DNA from: Yersinia hibernica
GTDB lineage: Bacteria; Pseudomonadota; Gammaproteobacteria; Enterobacterales; Enterobacteriaceae
NCBI RefSeq assembly: GCF_004124235.1
Contig: NZ_CP032487.1
Coordinates: 744,001 to 808,000, forward strand
DNA length: 64,000 nt
Direction: 5' to 3'
The notes under the pieces were generated by a model. The model was not told the origin of the DNA and made no database searches. It worked only from the letters and a program-made list of their open reading frames with translations. A program made the position numbers and the translations under genes. Shown in pieces: positions 33,053 to 45,493 of the stretch (the stretch's first letter is position 1; every line of letters starts with the position of its first letter).

Positions 33053-35416
33053 TCAGAATGCACTTTGATAAGGCAGGATACCCGAGCCTAACATCTGCGC
33101 AGTACCCAGACTATGGTCGCTGCTCAGACCGCGTAATTCGATATTGAAGCTGACTCTGTTGTCATATTTACTGGTTTCATTAGTTGCGTTCCAACCAGTG
33201 ATTTTCCGCTCATACCCCAAGTTAATGGCCCAGCAGCAGGTGTTGTACTGCACACCAACCAATTGGCTGGCAGGCTGATTGGCCTTGGTATCATAATAAT
33301 ACGCGCCAACCAATGCCCAGCGGTCTGCAATCGGCCAGCTGGCAGTAGTACCGACTTGGGAAATCCCCTGTTGATAACCTGGACTTTTCACGTTTGGTAC
33401 TGCCGCTTGAATATATTCCGGGCTAGCATAGCGATAATTCAATTGAATCATACGCTCTGAGTCTTTCCTATACTCCATTACCGCGTTACCCAGGGTCAAA
33501 CTCCCCAAGCGGGTATCATACTGTGCGCCGCCTTTCAGACCCAGTTGATCATTAATACGCCAGAATGTATCACCAGCCCAAACCAAGCTACCAGTATCAT
33601 CACTGTTATCGATGGTTTCACTATTACCTGTCCGCGAACGGCTGAAGTAATAGATTTGACCTACTGAAACGTTAAAACGTTCAACCAGTTCATCATCATA
33701 AATGCGCGAAGTTAAACCGGTAGACACTTGATTCGCTGAAGCTATGCGATCCAGGCCGCTATAAGTGCGGTCACGGAACAGGCCGGAGTAGTCCGACTGC
33801 ATCAATGTGGTGTCATAAATATAGATATCATCCTGATTCCGATAAGGAACGTAAAGATACTGTACGCGCGGTTCTAATGTTTGGGTAAAGTCCGTCGCCC
33901 AATCCATTGGCCGGTCAAAGACCACTTTGCCGTCCATCTTAAATTGTGGCATGACGCGGTCAACAGAATCCTGCAAATTAGGCGCTGCTTCACCACCATT
34001 AGCACTGGAATAGTAGCGGGCAAAGCCATTTGGAATATCTTGCTGATAGTGAGTTGCCAGTAATTTTGCTTCCGTATTCAAGCTACCCCAGCTGTTGGAC
34101 AAGGGCAGATTGATAGACGGCTCGACATGGAAACGGCTGGCTTCCGGATTATCCGGATTGACGCTGGTAAATTTGGCTGCTTGACCATAGACATGTAAAT
34201 CAAATGGGCCGATGTCATTTTTGTAGTAATTCATGTCCAACTGCGGCTGGGCGCGATAAGCATTACTGTTACCGGCATTATTAAATACTTGGAACTGCTT
34301 GGAGGCCAATGTGGCATCCCAGTTCTCATTAGCATAGCCAACACTGAAAATTTGTGTGGCATAACCGTCAGTGGTTGAACCGTATTGTGATGTTAAATCA
34401 GTAAAATAATTGGGGTCACTAACGCGGGTATAATTGACGTTAAAGCGCCAGAATTTATCCATTACACCGGAATGGCCCCAGTAGAACAGCCAACGGGTTG
34501 GGTCTTGCTCTGTGCCATTGGCCCCTTTGTATAGCCGGTCATTGGGTAGCCAATCCAGGGCCATGGTGCCTGAACCCGGAGCCAGCAAGTAGCGGAACTC
34601 GTTTTGCCACTGCATGCCACGCCGCTCCATGTAATGAGGCGTAATGGTGGCATCGAAGTTGGGGGCTATGTTCCAGTAATACGGCAGCATAAACTCAAAG
34701 CCGTTATTACTGGTGTACTTGGCATTAGGGATCAAAAAACCGGATCGGCGTTTGTCGCCAACTGGCAATTGCATATATGGGCTATAGAACACCGGTACTT
34801 TGCCAATTTTAAAGCGGGCGTTCCAGATTTCTGCTACTTGCTCTTCGCGGTCGTGGATAACTTCAGAGCCCACGACGCTCCAACTATTATCACCGGGTAA
34901 GCAGGAGGTAAACGTCCCGTTATCCAAAATGGTATAGCGGTTTTGCCCACGTAATTTCATTAAATCCGCATCGCCACGCCCTTGACGCCCCACCATCTGA
35001 TAGTTGCCTTTGTTCATATCAGTGTCTTTGGTATTCAAGTTTGACCAAGCTTTGGGGCCTTTCAGCTTAATTTGCGGATCATCATAATTAACATCACCGG
35101 TCGCAGTGACGGTGCGAACCGGGATGGCTTCACCCGGTTTCTGTACTTGATTCAGTTCGACCTGATTAGCCGTCAACGTGCTATTGCCTTGTTGAACAAC
35201 AACATTGCCCGTGAACAGGGCATTATCCGGATAATTAGCTTCGGTTTTATCCGCATTAATGCGCACCGGCAGCTGATTAGGATCGCCGGTGACCAAAGGT
35301 TGGTCATAGGTCGGTACGCCAAGCATGCATTGCTCGGCAAGGTCAGCCAGGGTGTGCTGGCTATATAGTGCCGTCCATATCAATGTGGCCAGCAGTGTTG
35401 GGAATCTTTTTTTCAT
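33053..35416 (-). CDS. lptD: LPS-assembly outer-membrane protein LptD
   Basis: 787 residues. A signal peptide starts [14 protein letters not shown], then a periplasmic OstA jellyroll (about 45-225) and a 26-strand barrel. The four cysteines that make the two inter-domain disulfides are present: EQCMLGV, TSCLPGD and the pair in NTCCWAI. It inserts lipopolysaccharide into the outer leaflet together with LptE. I start at MKK (35416) because the 12 upstream codons would spoil the signal peptide; neither site has a strong Shine-Dalgarno. Confidence 0.95.
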   Translation of the reverse strand: MKKRFPTLLATLIWTALYSQHTLADLAEQCMLGVPTYDQPLVTGDPNQLPVRINADKTEANYPDNALFTGNVVVQQGNSTLTANQVELNQVQKPGEAIPVRTVTATGDVNYDDPQIKLKGPKAWSNLNTKDTDMNKGNYQMVGRQGRGDADLMKLRGQNRYTILDNGTFTSCLPGDNSWSVVGSEVIHDREEQVAEIWNARFKIGKVPVFYSPYMQLPVGDKRRSGFLIPNAKYTSNNGFEFMLPYYWNIAPNFDATITPHYMERRGMQWQNEFRYLLAPGSGTMALDWLPNDRLYKGANGTEQDPTRWLFYWGHSGVMDKFWRFNVNYTRVSDPNYFTDLTSQYGSTTDGYATQIFSVGYANENWDATLASKQFQVFNNAGNSNAYRAQPQLDMNYYKNDIGPFDLHVYGQAAKFTSVNPDNPEASRFHVEPSINLPLSNSWGSLNTEAKLLATHYQQDIPNGFARYYSSANGGEAAPNLQDSVDRVMPQFKMDGKVVFDRPMDWATDFTQTLEPRVQYLYVPYRNQDDIYIYDTTLMQSDYSGLFRDRTYSGLDRIASANQVSTGLTSRIYDDELVERFNVSVGQIYYFSRSRTGNSETIDNSDDTGSLVWAGDTFWRINDQLGLKGGAQYDTRLGSLTLGNAVMEYRKDSERMIQLNYRYASPEYIQAAVPNVKSPGYQQGISQVGTTASWPIADRWALVGAYYYDTKANQPASQLVGVQYNTCCWAINLGYERKITGWNATNETSKYDNRVSFNIELRGLSSDHSLGTAQMLGSGILPYQSAF

Positions 35417-35600
35417 ACGCGGTTTTGGTGTTCCGTCATCGGGGGGCATCATGCCGGCAAACGGTCTGAGACTATATTACTCATCACAGTTGCGCTAGTG
35501 TTAAATCCGGCCGTTTACACGTCTCGCTGTTAGGCGCTGAGCTGAATGCCGAGTATGATAATGCAAATTTTGACTGACGGCATGATGAATTGAGGAGTAT

Positions 35601-36431
35601 ATGCAGTATTGGGGAAAACTGCTCGGTCTGATATTGGGCTTTCTGTCCGGTGGAGTCTGGGGTGCAATTCTGGGGTTGCTTGTTGGCCATATGGTCGACA
35701 AGGCGCGCAGCACTAAGCGTCGCGGCTATTTTGCCGATCAACAAACACGACAATTAATTTTTTTCCGCGCCACTTTTCAGGTTATGGGGCATTTAACCAA
35801 GGCCAAAGGGCGAGTGACGGAGGTTGATATTCAACTTGCCAGCCAATTGATGGATAGAATGCAATTGCATGGCGAAGCCCGAACCGCGGCACAGCAAGCA
35901 TTTCGTGAGGGGAAAGAGAGTGGGTTCCCATTACGGGAAAGATTGCAGGAACTGCGCGGCGTTTGTTTTGGCCGTTTTGATTTAATTCGGATGTTTCTGG
36001 AAATTCAGTTGCAGGCCGCATTTGCTGATGGCTCTTTGCATCCCAATGAGCGGCAAGTGTTGTATGTGATTGCTGAAGAGCTGGGGATTTCGCGCGGTCA
36101 GTTTGATCAGTTCCTGAGCATGATTGAAGGTGGGCGTCAGTTTGGTGGCCATGGTGGTTGGCAAGGCCAGCAGGGCGGCTACTCTCAGGGGGGCTACCAG
36201 CAAGCATCACGTGGCCCGACACTGCAAGACGCCTGCAAAGTGCTGGGGGTCAGCACCACCGATGACAGTGTGACCATCAAACGGGCTTATCGTAAATTAA
36301 TGGGGGAGCATCATCCGGATAAATTGGTGGCGAAAGGTTTGCCGCCCGAAATGATGGAGATGGCGAAGCAAAAAGCCCAAGAAATTCAGGCCGCCTATGA
36401 TTTGATTAAGCGCGAGAAAGGGTTTAAGTAA
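35601..36431 (+). CDS. djlA: Membrane-anchored J-domain protein DjlA
   Basis: 276 residues. An N-terminal membrane anchor with a glycine-rich face ([21 protein letters not shown], shown as consecutive small residues about 8-28) precedes a TerB-like helical domain (50-175), a Gly/Gln-rich linker and a C-terminal J domain with HHPDKL (about 245). It works with DnaK at the inner membrane and stimulates the Rcs capsule pathway in E. coli. It starts after GAGGAGTAT, divergent from lptD. Confidence 0.94.
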   Translation: MQYWGKLLGLILGFLSGGVWGAILGLLVGHMVDKARSTKRRGYFADQQTRQLIFFRATFQVMGHLTKAKGRVTEVDIQLASQLMDRMQLHGEARTAAQQAFREGKESGFPLRERLQELRGVCFGRFDLIRMFLEIQLQAAFADGSLHPNERQVLYVIAEELGISRGQFDQFLSMIEGGRQFGGHGGWQGQQGGYSQGGYQQASRGPTLQDACKVLGVSTTDDSVTIKRAYRKLMGEHHPDKLVAKGLPPEMMEMAKQKAQEIQAAYDLIKREKGFK

Positions 36432-36435
36432 CACG

Positions 36436-36478
36436 GAGCGAAAGATGTCTGATATTTGACCTCTTTCGCTCTTTCTTT
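36436..36478 (+). terminator. Rho-independent terminator of djlA
   Basis: A perfect 10-base stem (GAGCGAAAGA and TCTTTCGCTC) with a 16-base loop and a TTTCTTT tail, directly after the djlA stop. Confidence 0.8.
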
Positions 36479-36503
36479 GCATGCAAAATGCCGTTTTAAA
36501 GTA

Positions 36504-37382
36504 TTAACGCAGCGGTAATGATGGCGGGCAGGTATTCTCTATGGCTATTATCTGAGGGGAATATTGATAATGTACTTCTTTAATATTATCAAAACTGACT
36601 TCAGAATCACTGCTCCCCTCTTTATTTTTCTGCTGAGCAGCGTAAGCACCATACTTACTATAAAATGTTTTTGAATCTAAAGCCCCAAAGGGGGGGGCTC
36701 GCTGAAATATAAGTTCATTATCAATTGATATTTTAATTTCTGGGTGATCCCGCTCCATGATTGTACCAATTTTTATATTATAATATCTCCCTAGTTCAAT
36801 ATTCTTTAATAATATATTCTCATTCTGGAACGTATTGTCATTAGCTTCCGTGGGTAAGTTGCTTTGATTGACACTGTTGAATGTGCACATTAGCGCCCCA
36901 TCTTGTTTTATGCGCAAGGCGAAAGAGGGGCGGTCACCCCCCAGAGTCTTCATGCTACCGCCCAGTTCTCTTATTTGATATATAATCAAGTCGTTAGGTA
37001 GGGATGTGGCTTTAAAATCAAATGAATAGGATGACTCACTATCTATTTTTATTGCGCCGGTCGCGGATATTTCACTGCGATAATTCCCTTTTTCTTTAGG
37101 AAGAAAAAAAGTAAGTTCTTTATCATTTTTATATGAATCTTCTTTCTGTTGAATAGAAATGTTTTGTAATTCAATTGCTTTCTTTTTCTCTCTTTCTGCT
37201 TCGCTTGGTGTGGTGTTCCCTTGGTGGTGCCTGTTTTGTGAGTGAGTATTCATGCTGATGGAATACCCAGCCAATGCATCAATATCACCTTTATCAAACC
37301 GGTGGATGCGGCTTCTTATTTTCTCTCCTTTAATACTCTCTGAGTTAATAGCATCTTTTGAGCAAATTTCGGCTGTAGACAT
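36504..37382 (-). CDS. Unrecognised 292-residue protein, possible jellyroll (lyase/lectin-like) fold
   Basis: I do not recognise a family. There is no signal peptide. The first 95 residues are polar and probably disordered. From about 95 the pattern is beta-rich: GNYRSEISATGAIKI, then YSFDFKA, FALRIKQDGALM, LGRYYNIKIGTI, PEIKISIDNELIF and SKYGAYAA. Trp/Tyr-I-K followed by I-D-N and K-Y-G-x-Y recalls concanavalin-type polysaccharide lyases or lectins, but this is a visual resemblance only. The start has AAAGGAATG upstream. The gene is AT-rich, sits between djlA and rluA where E. coli has nothing, and looks acquired. It is convergent with djlA. A hairpin-forming GC-rich stretch lies at 37502-37533 between it and rluA. 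Confidence 0.7.
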   Translation of the reverse strand: MSTAEICSKDAINSESIKGEKIRSRIHRFDKGDIDALAGYSISMNTHSQNRHHQGNTTPSEAEREKKKAIELQNISIQQKEDSYKNDKELTFFLPKEKGNYRSEISATGAIKIDSESSYSFDFKATSLPNDLIIYQIRELGGSMKTLGGDRPSFALRIKQDGALMCTFNSVNQSNLPTEANDNTFQNENILLKNIELGRYYNIKIGTIMERDHPEIKISIDNELIFQRAPPFGALDSKTFYSKYGAYAAQQKNKEGSSDSEVSFDNIKEVHYQYSPQIIAIENTCPPSLPLR

Positions 37383-37551
37383 AATAACATTCCTTTATTG
37401 GTGCATAGGCAAGAAAGTATTATTGTCCAATTTGTTGTTTTTATTTTTGTTTGTAATGTTAAAATATTATATTTATTCTCTAATCGTCAATTGAGATGTA
37501 ATGAGGCCGCCCCGCATTTAGGGTGCGGTGGCTCATTAAGGTTAATAAATA

Positions 37552-38205
37552 TTAAAAAGGAGCTTCACATTTAAAATGCATTGCTGTGCCAAATTCTGGA
37601 TGAGTAATACATAATTCCTGCGCATGTAGCTGTAATCGGGATGCCATCGCTTTTGCTTCTGGATGAGCATAAAACCGATCCCCCAAGATAGGATGACCCA
37701 TCGCCAGCATATGCACCCGCAGTTGGTGTGAACGGCCCGTAATGGGGGATAGCTTGACGCGAGTACTGCCGTCAGCATCGCGGGATAACACCTGATACTG
37801 AGTTTGGGAAGGTTTTCCAGTTTCGTAACACACTTTTTGTTTGGGCCGATTCGGCCAGTCGCAAATTAAAGGCAGGTCAATCAACCCTTCATCTTGCGCT
37901 AGATGGCCCCATACTCGTGCAAGATAAGACTTTTTCGGCTCACGTTCCCGAAATTGCCGCTTCAGTTCGCGCTCCGCGGCTTTGTTCAGTGCGACGACAA
38001 TCACGCCACTGGTTGCCATATCCAGCCGATGAACAGATTCAGCAGCAGGATAATCGGCCTGAATACGTGTCATTATGCTGTCTTTATGTTCCGCAGCACG
38101 GCCAGGTACTGAAAGTAACCCGCTAGGTTTATTCACCACCATGATGTGTTCATCCTGATACAGGATATGCAGCCATGGGTCGCGGGGAGGGTTATAGGGT
38201 TCCAT
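37552..38205 (-). CDS. rluA: Dual-specificity rRNA/tRNA pseudouridine synthase RluA
   Basis: 217 residues. The catalytic aspartate lies in SVHRLDMATSGV (about 64), with KPSGLLSVPG upstream and RSHQLRVHMLAMGHPILGD downstream. It modifies U746 in 23S rRNA and U32 in several tRNAs. It is downstream of rapA with a 73-base gap, as in E. coli. Confidence 0.96.
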   Translation of the reverse strand: MEPYNPPRDPWLHILYQDEHIMVVNKPSGLLSVPGRAAEHKDSIMTRIQADYPAAESVHRLDMATSGVIVVALNKAAERELKRQFREREPKKSYLARVWGHLAQDEGLIDLPLICDWPNRPKQKVCYETGKPSQTQYQVLSRDADGSTRVKLSPITGRSHQLRVHMLAMGHPILGDRFYAHPEAKAMASRLQLHAQELCITHPEFGTAMHFKCEAPF

Positions 38206-38278
38206 TACTACTCCATTACTATACCCTGCAGCTTTTAAAATGCAGGGTATCCCAGTAACTGGTTGTTATTGCTGAGGA

Positions 38279-41185
38279 TTACTGGTGTGTTACCACGACC
38301 AGACGGATAGCATCCAAACGCCAGCCGGCCTGATTCAGGTTTTCCAGCACCATTTTACGGTTATGTTCCAGAGCCTCTATTTCGTCATCACGAATATTGG
38401 GATTAACCGCTTTCAGTGCTTCCAGACGTGCCAGTTCAGCACTCAGTTTATCGTCCGCTTCATGCTTGGCTGATTCAATCAATATACGCGCTTGTCCCTC
38501 AACCAATGCTTCTGCTTGTTGTAGCATGGTATGAACTTCTTGCTGCACTGCATTGACCAGTTTGCTGGAGGTGTGGCGATTGACGGCATTCAGTTGGCGA
38601 TTAAAACTTTCAAATTCAACCTGCGCCGCCAAATTGGTGCCATTTCTGTCCATCAGCATCCGCACCGGTGTCGGGGGTAAAAAACGAGTCAGTTGCAGGT
38701 GCTTCGGCGCCTGTGCTTCAACCACATAGACCAGCTCAGCAAGCAGAGTGCCCACCGGTAATGCTTTGTTTTTTAACAGAGAAACTGCGCAGCTACCGGT
38801 GTCGCCTGACAAGATAAGGTCCAGACCGTTACGGATAATGGGGTGCTCCCAACTGACAAACTGGGCATCTTCGCGCGATAAGGCTTGTTCGCGATCAAAT
38901 GTGACTGTGCAACCATCCTGCGGCAGCCCAGGGAAATCGGGTACTAGCATATGGTCAGATGGCGTCAGCACAATCAAATTATCGCTGCGGTCTTCTTGGT
39001 TAATCCCCACGATATCGAACAGATTCAGGGCGAAACTGACTAAATTCACATCATTGTCTTGGTCAGCAATGATTTGCGCCAGTTCTTGCCCATGCTCACC
39101 GCCATTGGAGTGCATCTCTAGCAGGCGGTCACGGCCCTGTTCTAATTGGAGTTTTAACCCCTCATGCTGCTGGCGGCAGGTGTGGATAAATTCATCCAAC
39201 CCTTCCTGTTCATTCGGCGTCGCCAGATAGGTAATTAATTCCTGATAGCCACTGTCATAAATGGTGCGACCGGTTGGGCAGGTATGTTCAAAAGCATCCA
39301 AACCTTCGTGATACCAACGCACCAGTATGGCCTGCGCGGTATTTTCCAGATAAGGCACCATGATTTGGATTTCACGGTTTTGGCCAATACGGTCCAAGCG
39401 GCCAATACGCTGTTCAAGCAAGTCTGGGTTAAAGGGCAAATCAAACATTACCAACTGGCAAGCAAATTGGAAGTTACGCCCCTCAGAGCCGATTTCTGAA
39501 CACAATAGCACCTGTGCGCCATCTTCTTCAGATGCAAAATAGGCCGCTGCGCGGTCACGTTCAATCAGCGATAAACCTTCATGGAACACGGCGGCACGGA
39601 TAGCTTCTCGCTCGCGCAATACTTGTTCGAGCTGCAATGCGGTGGCGGCTTGCGCGCAGATAACCAGCACTTTTTCGTTGCGGTTAGCAATCAGGTAGTT
39701 AAGCAGCCATTCAACGCGCGGGTCAAAGTTCCACCACGTGGCATTTTCACCCTCAAATTCTTGATAGATTTGCTCCGGGTAAAGCATGTCTTTGGCGCGC
39801 GCTTCCAGGGGTTTCTTGGCCCCCATAATGCCGGATACTTTAATCGCTGTCTGATATTGCGTCGGTAATGACAGCTTAATCTGATGCAAAACACGGTGCG
39901 GGAAACCTTTTACGCCATTACGTGTATTGCGGAACAAAATACGGCTGGTGCCATGCCTGTCCATCAGCATTGTGACCAGTTCTTGACGCGCAGCTTCGCT
40001 ATCTTCACTTTGGCTGTTGGCTGCTTTCAGCAGCGGCTCAATATCCTGCTCATTAATGAGCTCGCCCAACAGGTTCAGTTTGTCGTCAGCTAAGTGCTCA
40101 CCGCCCAACAGCAAGGTGACTGCATCGGCGATTGGACGATATTTTTGCTGCTCATTAACAAACTCTTCGTAATCGTGGAAGCGGTCGGGATCCAGTAGGC
40201 GCAAGCGGGCAAAGTGACTTTGCTGGCCCAGTTGCTCGGGGGTTGCGGTCAATAGCAATACGCCGGGAATATGTTCGGCCAGTTGCTCAATAACTTGATA
40301 TTCGCGGCTCGGGGCCTCTTCGCTCCAGGCCAGATGGTGAGCTTCATCCACTACCAGCAGATCCCAAGATGCATCCGCCAATTGTTCCAGGCGCTGCTTA
40401 TTGCGACGTACGAAATCCAGTGAGCAAATCACCATCTGTTCGGTTTCAAATGGATTGGTGCTGTCGAGTAGCGCTTCGGAATAGCGGCTGTCATCAAACA
40501 GCGAGAAGCGCAGATTGAAGCGGCGCAGCATTTCGACCAGCCACTGATGTTGCAGACTTTCCGGTACTACGATGAGGATGCGCTCAGCCCGGCCAGACAG
40601 CAGCTGCTGGTGGATAATCATGCCAGCTTCGATGGTTTTACCCAATCCCACTTCATCGGCCAGTAATACGCGCGGTGCATGGCGCTGGCCCACTTCATAA
40701 GCGATATGTAATTGGTGTGGGATCAAACTGGCACGGATACCGCGCAAGCCACTCCAGGGCAGACGGAACTGCTCGCTTTGGTATTTACGGGCGCGGAAAC
40801 GTAGGGCGAAACGATCCATACGATCGATTTGGCCGGCAAATAGTCTGTCTTGCGGCTTGCTAAAAGTCAGTTTGCTATCGAGCAAAACTTCACGCATGGA
40901 AACGCCGGTTTCTTCGGTATCTAGGCGGGTGCCGATATAGGTAATCAGCCCATTTTCCTCAGATACCTCTTCCACTTTCAGCTGCCAGCCTTCGTGGTTA
41001 GTGATGGTATCACCCGGATTGAACATGACGCGGGTGATGGGCGAGTCATTTCTGGCGTAAAGGCGGTTTTCACCGGTTGCGGGAAACAGTAAGGTGACCA
41101 TGCGTACGTCAATGGCAACGACAGTACCCAATCCAAGTTCGCTTTCTGTGTCGCTGATCCAGCGTTGACCAAGTGTAAAAGGCAT
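38279..41185 (-). CDS. rapA: RNA polymerase-associated ATPase RapA (HepA)
   Basis: 968 residues. Swi2/Snf2 motor: Walker [15 protein letters not shown] (about 170-185), VVDEAHHL (about 278-285), [11 protein letters not shown], and motif VI in [12 protein letters not shown] (about 600). It releases stalled RNA polymerase for recycling after transcription. It starts [20 protein letters not shown] like E. coli RapA. The 269-base gap to polB must hold its promoter; nothing else is seen there. Confidence 0.97.
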   Translation of the reverse strand: MPFTLGQRWISDTESELGLGTVVAIDVRMVTLLFPATGENRLYARNDSPITRVMFNPGDTITNHEGWQLKVEEVSEENGLITYIGTRLDTEETGVSMREVLLDSKLTFSKPQDRLFAGQIDRMDRFALRFRARKYQSEQFRLPWSGLRGIRASLIPHQLHIAYEVGQRHAPRVLLADEVGLGKTIEAGMIIHQQLLSGRAERILIVVPESLQHQWLVEMLRRFNLRFSLFDDSRYSEALLDSTNPFETEQMVICSLDFVRRNKQRLEQLADASWDLLVVDEAHHLAWSEEAPSREYQVIEQLAEHIPGVLLLTATPEQLGQQSHFARLRLLDPDRFHDYEEFVNEQQKYRPIADAVTLLLGGEHLADDKLNLLGELINEQDIEPLLKAANSQSEDSEAARQELVTMLMDRHGTSRILFRNTRNGVKGFPHRVLHQIKLSLPTQYQTAIKVSGIMGAKKPLEARAKDMLYPEQIYQEFEGENATWWNFDPRVEWLLNYLIANRNEKVLVICAQAATALQLEQVLREREAIRAAVFHEGLSLIERDRAAAYFASEEDGAQVLLCSEIGSEGRNFQFACQLVMFDLPFNPDLLEQRIGRLDRIGQNREIQIMVPYLENTAQAILVRWYHEGLDAFEHTCPTGRTIYDSGYQELITYLATPNEQEGLDEFIHTCRQQHEGLKLQLEQGRDRLLEMHSNGGEHGQELAQIIADQDNDVNLVSFALNLFDIVGINQEDRSDNLIVLTPSDHMLVPDFPGLPQDGCTVTFDREQALSREDAQFVSWEHPIIRNGLDLILSGDTGSCAVSLLKNKALPVGTLLAELVYVVEAQAPKHLQLTRFLPPTPVRMLMDRNGTNLAAQVEFESFNRQLNAVNRHTSSKLVNAVQQEVHTMLQQAEALVEGQARILIESAKHEADDKLSAELARLEALKAVNPNIRDDEIEALEHNRKMVLENLNQAGWRLDAIRLVVVTHQ

Positions 41186-41454
41186 AAATTATCGGCTCGA
41201 TTTTTTTGTTGGACAGTTATTGGTGAAAAATTCTTTGTAAAATAAATGCTTATAGTGACTAAATAAAATTACTGGCAATAGTTTACCGCCCACGCCGCTT
41301 ACGTGGTTGACGAGTCTGTCTGAAATACAGCATCCGGTTACGCGGATAATGACGGCCAGTCGATTATGTTAATGTGATTGATGCGAATTTTGGCAAGGGC
41401 GCTATGGTAATAGATGGCGAGCGCTTCGTCACCTGTAAAACCACTCAATTATGA

Positions 41455-43827
41455 TTAAAATAGCCCCATTTGACCGGTTATCAGTGTCGTGAAGTCATCA
41501 TGCATAAAGGGAAGTATAGCGTCTGCCACTGGCTGTAGCTGGCGCGTTAGGTAGTGATCATAGTCAATGGGGGATTGGCGGGTTTCAAGGGGCTCGGGGC
41601 CTGCGGTGGTCATTACATAGCTTATCCACCCGCCATTTTGATATTGCAGCGGTCGGCCAAGTTTGCGATTAAACTCATCAGCCAGACGCGCCGCTCTGGC
41701 ATGTGGCGGAATATTGCGCTGATAATCATCTAGCCGTCGGCGCAGGCGCTTACGGTAAATCAACTGTTCGTCTAATTCGCCGTTTAGCGTGCGGGCGACA
41801 TAATCCCGCACATAATCTTGATAGGGTTGCTGCTGGAAAATCCGCAGATACAACTCGCGCTGGAATTGCTGGGCCAGCGGCGTCCAGTCTGTGCGCACGG
41901 TTTCCAGCCCTTTATAGATCATCTGGTCGCCTGTGGGGGTGGAAATCAGCCCGGCATAGCGTTTTTTACTGCCTTGCTCCGCGCCCCGAATGGTGGGCAT
42001 CAAAAAGCGCCGATAGTGGGTTTCAAATTCTAACTCCAGCGCGCAGGGTAAATCATAGGTTTCACGGATATGGGTTTGCCACCATTGATTAACATAGCGC
42101 ACCAGCTCTTTGCCGATACATGCTGCCTGTTCTTCATTGTGGGCATTTTTCAGCCAAACAAAGGTTGAGTCGGTATCGCCATAAATGACCTGATAACCTT
42201 GTGCCTCAATCAATTCACGGGTTTGGCGCATGATATCGTGGCCGCGCATCGTTATCGATGAGGCCAATCTGGGGTCGAAAAAACGGCAGCCGCTGGAACC
42301 CAAAACGCCATAGAAGGCATTCATAATTATCTTCAATGCCTGGGATAAGGGTTTGTTTTGTTGCTGTTTTGCGGCCTCCCGGCCCTGCCATATCTGGTTA
42401 ACAATCGCCGGTAGGCAGTGTTTTTCGCGCGAGAACCAGGCACCACGAAAGCCGGGCACTGAATGTTGTTCATCCGGCTGGGACATCCCCACCACTAACC
42501 CAACTGGATCAATCAAAAAAGTGCGGATAATTGAGGGATACAGGCTTTTATAGTCGAGCACCAAGACCGAGTCATACAATCCCGGTTGTGAGTCCATGAC
42601 AAAACCACCGGGGCTGTGTTCTTCTGGCAACTCGCCTAGATTGGGCGCAACATAGCCCATTCGGTGCATGCGCGGCACATAAAGATGGGTAAAAGCCGCG
42701 ACCGAGCCGCCACTGCGATCCGCCGCCAGCCCTGTGACGGTTGAGCGCTCGAGCAAGAAGCTGAGCAGCTCGGTTTTGGCAAAAATCCGCGTCACCAGTT
42801 CACAATCTTTCAGGTTATAATGTGCCAGTGCGGGTTTGTCATTGGCAAAACGCTGGTTAATTTCATCCATCCGCTGATAGGGGCTGTCACTGGCTTTCCC
42901 CTCGCCCAGCAAGGTTTGTGAGACTGATTCGAGGCTGAATGATGGGAAATTCCAGGTGGCGGATTTCAGCGCTTCAATCCCATCAATGATCAATCGCCCG
43001 GCAGCAGAGGCAAAAAAATGCCCCTGTTTAAAGCCGTGCTCGCGCCATTCCAGCAGGCTACCGCCCCGGCCAAAGCGCAAGGGGATTTGATAGCGGTCGG
43101 CGTGTTTTTGTAATACCCGCAAATCAAATTGCACCAGATTCCAGCCAATGATGGCATCGGGGTCATATGTCTCCAGCCATTGGTTGAGTTTCTCCAGTAA
43201 CAATGGGCGGCTGGCGACATACTCCAGCTTGAAATCCAGCGCGGTTTCATCTGCCAAATGGCCATTGGGTGGCCCTAGCATGTAAACTTGCCGCTGGCCG
43301 CACCCCTCCAAACCAATGCAGTAAAGCTCGCCGTGCTCACTGGTTTCGATATCCAATGACACCAGCTTAAGTTGCGGGCGATAGTCATCTGCCGGTTTCA
43401 TTTGCGTATTGAGCAATGGGCCGTTGCCATTTTCTTCGCCACTAAACCAAACCGGCGCGGTAATGAAGCGCTCCATGAGAAATCGCTCCGGCGGACGAAT
43501 ATCGCCTTCATAGACATTCACACCGCTTTCTCTGAGCAGTTTTTCCAGGCGAATTAATTGGCGATGTTGGCTGCAATACAGGCCCAATACCGGGCGTTGG
43601 TGGAAATCGGACAACTCAAGAGGGCGCAGTTGCCAGCGGCGTTCATTACGCAGCACGGTTTCAGCCCGTTGGCGCTGTTCGGCCGGGATAAATGCCACCG
43701 AAGGTTGCGGCGGCAGCCTGATGTGCTGCGGCCCTTCATCGGTGGCTAACCAGAATTCAACTTCGGTGCCTGCTTGCGTGTCTCGCCAGTGGCGGGTGAG
43801 CAGGAAGCCCTGACGGGGTTGTGCCAC
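41455..43827 (-). CDS. polB: DNA polymerase II
   Basis: 790 residues. Family B polymerase: the exonuclease site [10 protein letters not shown] (about 155), then the polymerase motifs [10 protein letters not shown] (about 425) and YGDTDS (about 550). It performs translesion and repair synthesis and is induced by the SOS response in E. coli. I did not find a clear LexA box in the 190 bases upstream. In E. coli the ara operon follows; it is missing here and yabI comes next. Confidence 0.96.
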   Translation of the reverse strand: MAQPRQGFLLTRHWRDTQAGTEVEFWLATDEGPQHIRLPPQPSVAFIPAEQRQRAETVLRNERRWQLRPLELSDFHQRPVLGLYCSQHRQLIRLEKLLRESGVNVYEGDIRPPERFLMERFITAPVWFSGEENGNGPLLNTQMKPADDYRPQLKLVSLDIETSEHGELYCIGLEGCGQRQVYMLGPPNGHLADETALDFKLEYVASRPLLLEKLNQWLETYDPDAIIGWNLVQFDLRVLQKHADRYQIPLRFGRGGSLLEWREHGFKQGHFFASAAGRLIIDGIEALKSATWNFPSFSLESVSQTLLGEGKASDSPYQRMDEINQRFANDKPALAHYNLKDCELVTRIFAKTELLSFLLERSTVTGLAADRSGGSVAAFTHLYVPRMHRMGYVAPNLGELPEEHSPGGFVMDSQPGLYDSVLVLDYKSLYPSIIRTFLIDPVGLVVGMSQPDEQHSVPGFRGAWFSREKHCLPAIVNQIWQGREAAKQQQNKPLSQALKIIMNAFYGVLGSSGCRFFDPRLASSITMRGHDIMRQTRELIEAQGYQVIYGDTDSTFVWLKNAHNEEQAACIGKELVRYVNQWWQTHIRETYDLPCALELEFETHYRRFLMPTIRGAEQGSKKRYAGLISTPTGDQMIYKGLETVRTDWTPLAQQFQRELYLRIFQQQPYQDYVRDYVARTLNGELDEQLIYRKRLRRRLDDYQRNIPPHARAARLADEFNRKLGRPLQYQNGGWISYVMTTAGPEPLETRQSPIDYDHYLTRQLQPVADAILPFMHDDFTTLITGQMGLF

Positions 43828-44016
43828 GCGACTGTCCTATAATTAAGAAATAATGTCGGAAAACTCATGCTACCTTAGCATGGTTATTTATACAGTAATT
43901 GTCTATTTCAATGATGATTTACTATTAATTCATACAATTCGCTGATTGACTCATTTCTTGATGGGCTGGACAATCCCCCGCGCCTGAATTTTGGGTATTA
44001 ACCAACGGACAAATTT

Positions 44017-44784
44017 ATGGAAGCCTATTTATTACATTTACTGACGCAATCTCTGGCTTTCACGCTATTTGTCGTCATGTTAGTCACTTTTTTCGAGTCT
44101 TTGGCACTGGTCGGCATGTTACTGCCCGGCACGGTCATGATGACCACTGTGGGCGCGTTGATTGGCAGCGGCGAAGTGGGCTTTTATTCTGCTTGGGCTG
44201 CCGCAACAGTGGGTTGTTTGGTTGGGGACTGGGTCTCGTATTTTATCGGTCGCCGTTTTAAAGCGCCGCTGCATCGTTGGTCTTTCCTGAAAAAACATAA
44301 ATCACTGTTGGATAAAACCGAGCACGCCTTGCATAACCACAGTATGGCGACGGTGTTGCTGGGGCGCTTTATTGGCCCGGCCCGGCCGATTGTTCCAATG
44401 GTCGCGGGGATGCTAAATTTACCGCCAGTGAAATTCGCCTTACCGAATGTGATTGGCTGCCTGACATGGCCGCCGGTCTATTTCTTCCCCGGCATACTGG
44501 CCGGCGTTGCCATTGATATCCCACAGAGCGCCAACAGTTATATGTTTAAATGGCTGCTATTTGCGGTGGTGATGCTGATTTGGTTGGCATTGTGGTTATC
44601 ATGGCGCTGGTGGCGTTTTGGCAAACGCAGCCCGGACCGCCTGAGTCAATGGTTGCCTTTGGCCCGTTTGCGCTGGGTGACGCTGCTTGCCATTATGGTG
44701 GCGATTGCCAGTTTTACCTGGCTCCATATGCAGCCAATCATGCCACTTTACCGTCATCTGTTGTGGAAAGTATTGGCAACATAA
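44017..44784 (+). CDS. yabI: DedA-family membrane protein YabI
   Basis: 255 residues with about five membrane helices. The DedA/SNARE-associated signature is seen as LLPGTVMMTTVGALIGSG, WAAATVGCLVGDWVSYFIGR and GRFIGPARPIVPMVAGM. DedA proteins act in membrane-lipid or proton homeostasis; a phospholipid flippase role is proposed for relatives. The start ATG follows a weak ACGGAC. It is convergent with thiQ, with 4 bases between the stops. Confidence 0.92.
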   Translation: MEAYLLHLLTQSLAFTLFVVMLVTFFESLALVGMLLPGTVMMTTVGALIGSGEVGFYSAWAAATVGCLVGDWVSYFIGRRFKAPLHRWSFLKKHKSLLDKTEHALHNHSMATVLLGRFIGPARPIVPMVAGMLNLPPVKFALPNVIGCLTWPPVYFFPGILAGVAIDIPQSANSYMFKWLLFAVVMLIWLALWLSWRWWRFGKRSPDRLSQWLPLARLRWVTLLAIMVAIASFTWLHMQPIMPLYRHLLWKVLAT

Positions 44785-44788
44785 TCGG

Positions 44789-45493
44789 TTACGAGCGGGT
44801 GATAATGCCCAGCACACTGGCTTCTGGCGCACTGCCGTTGACCAATGCTTGGGTGGGGCCATCATAGTAAATACGGCCATCGACAATTAATAAGGTGCGC
44901 TCGGCAATGCGGGCGGCATCATCCAGATTGTGCGATACCATCAACAGGGTCAATTGCCGATTTTCGCAGACATTCTCTACCAATTGCAGCATTTCATTGC
45001 GCAGGGCCGGATCGAGCGCGGAAAATGGCTCATCCAGCAGCAGGATGGGCTGGCTGCGCACCAAGCAGCGTGCCAGTGCTGTCCGCTGGCGCTGGCCGCC
45101 AGAAAGTTGCGCCGGTAGCCGCTCGAGGCACTGTTCCAATCCCACTTGTTGAGCAATGTGGCGCAAGCGTAATTTTTGCTCGTGATTGAGCTTTAGCCCC
45201 GGATGCAACCCCAAGCCAATGTTTTGCTCAACAGTCAAATGGGCGAACAGATTATTTTCCTGAAATAGCATCGACACTGGCCGTTGCGCGGGTGGCGTCA
45301 TAGTATGGTCTTGATTATTCAGCAACATACGGCCGCTGGCGGGGGCTAAAAACCCGGCAATTAAACTCAGCAGCGTGCTTTTACCCGCCCCACTGGGGCC
45401 AAGAATGGCCACCCGCTCACCGGGTTGAATGCGCAAATCAAAACGCATCGGTAAGTGGTCATATAAATAGGTGATTTTCTCAAGCTTTAGCAT
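44789..45493 (-). CDS. thiQ: Thiamine ABC transporter ATP-binding protein
   Basis: 234 residues. Walker [12 protein letters not shown] (about 32-42), signature [13 protein letters not shown] and Walker [14 protein letters not shown] are present. It powers uptake of thiamine and its phosphates through ThiB and ThiP. I start at [11 protein letters not shown] (45493), inside the 3' end of thiP; the frame is open 7 codons further. Last gene of the thiBPQ operon. Confidence 0.96.
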   Translation of the reverse strand: MLKLEKITYLYDHLPMRFDLRIQPGERVAILGPSGAGKSTLLSLIAGFLAPASGRMLLNNQDHTMTPPAQRPVSMLFQENNLFAHLTVEQNIGLGLHPGLKLNHEQKLRLRHIAQQVGLEQCLERLPAQLSGGQRQRTALARCLVRSQPILLLDEPFSALDPALRNEMLQLVENVCENRQLTLLMVSHNLDDAARIAERTLLIVDGRIYYDGPTQALVNGSAPEASVLGIITRS

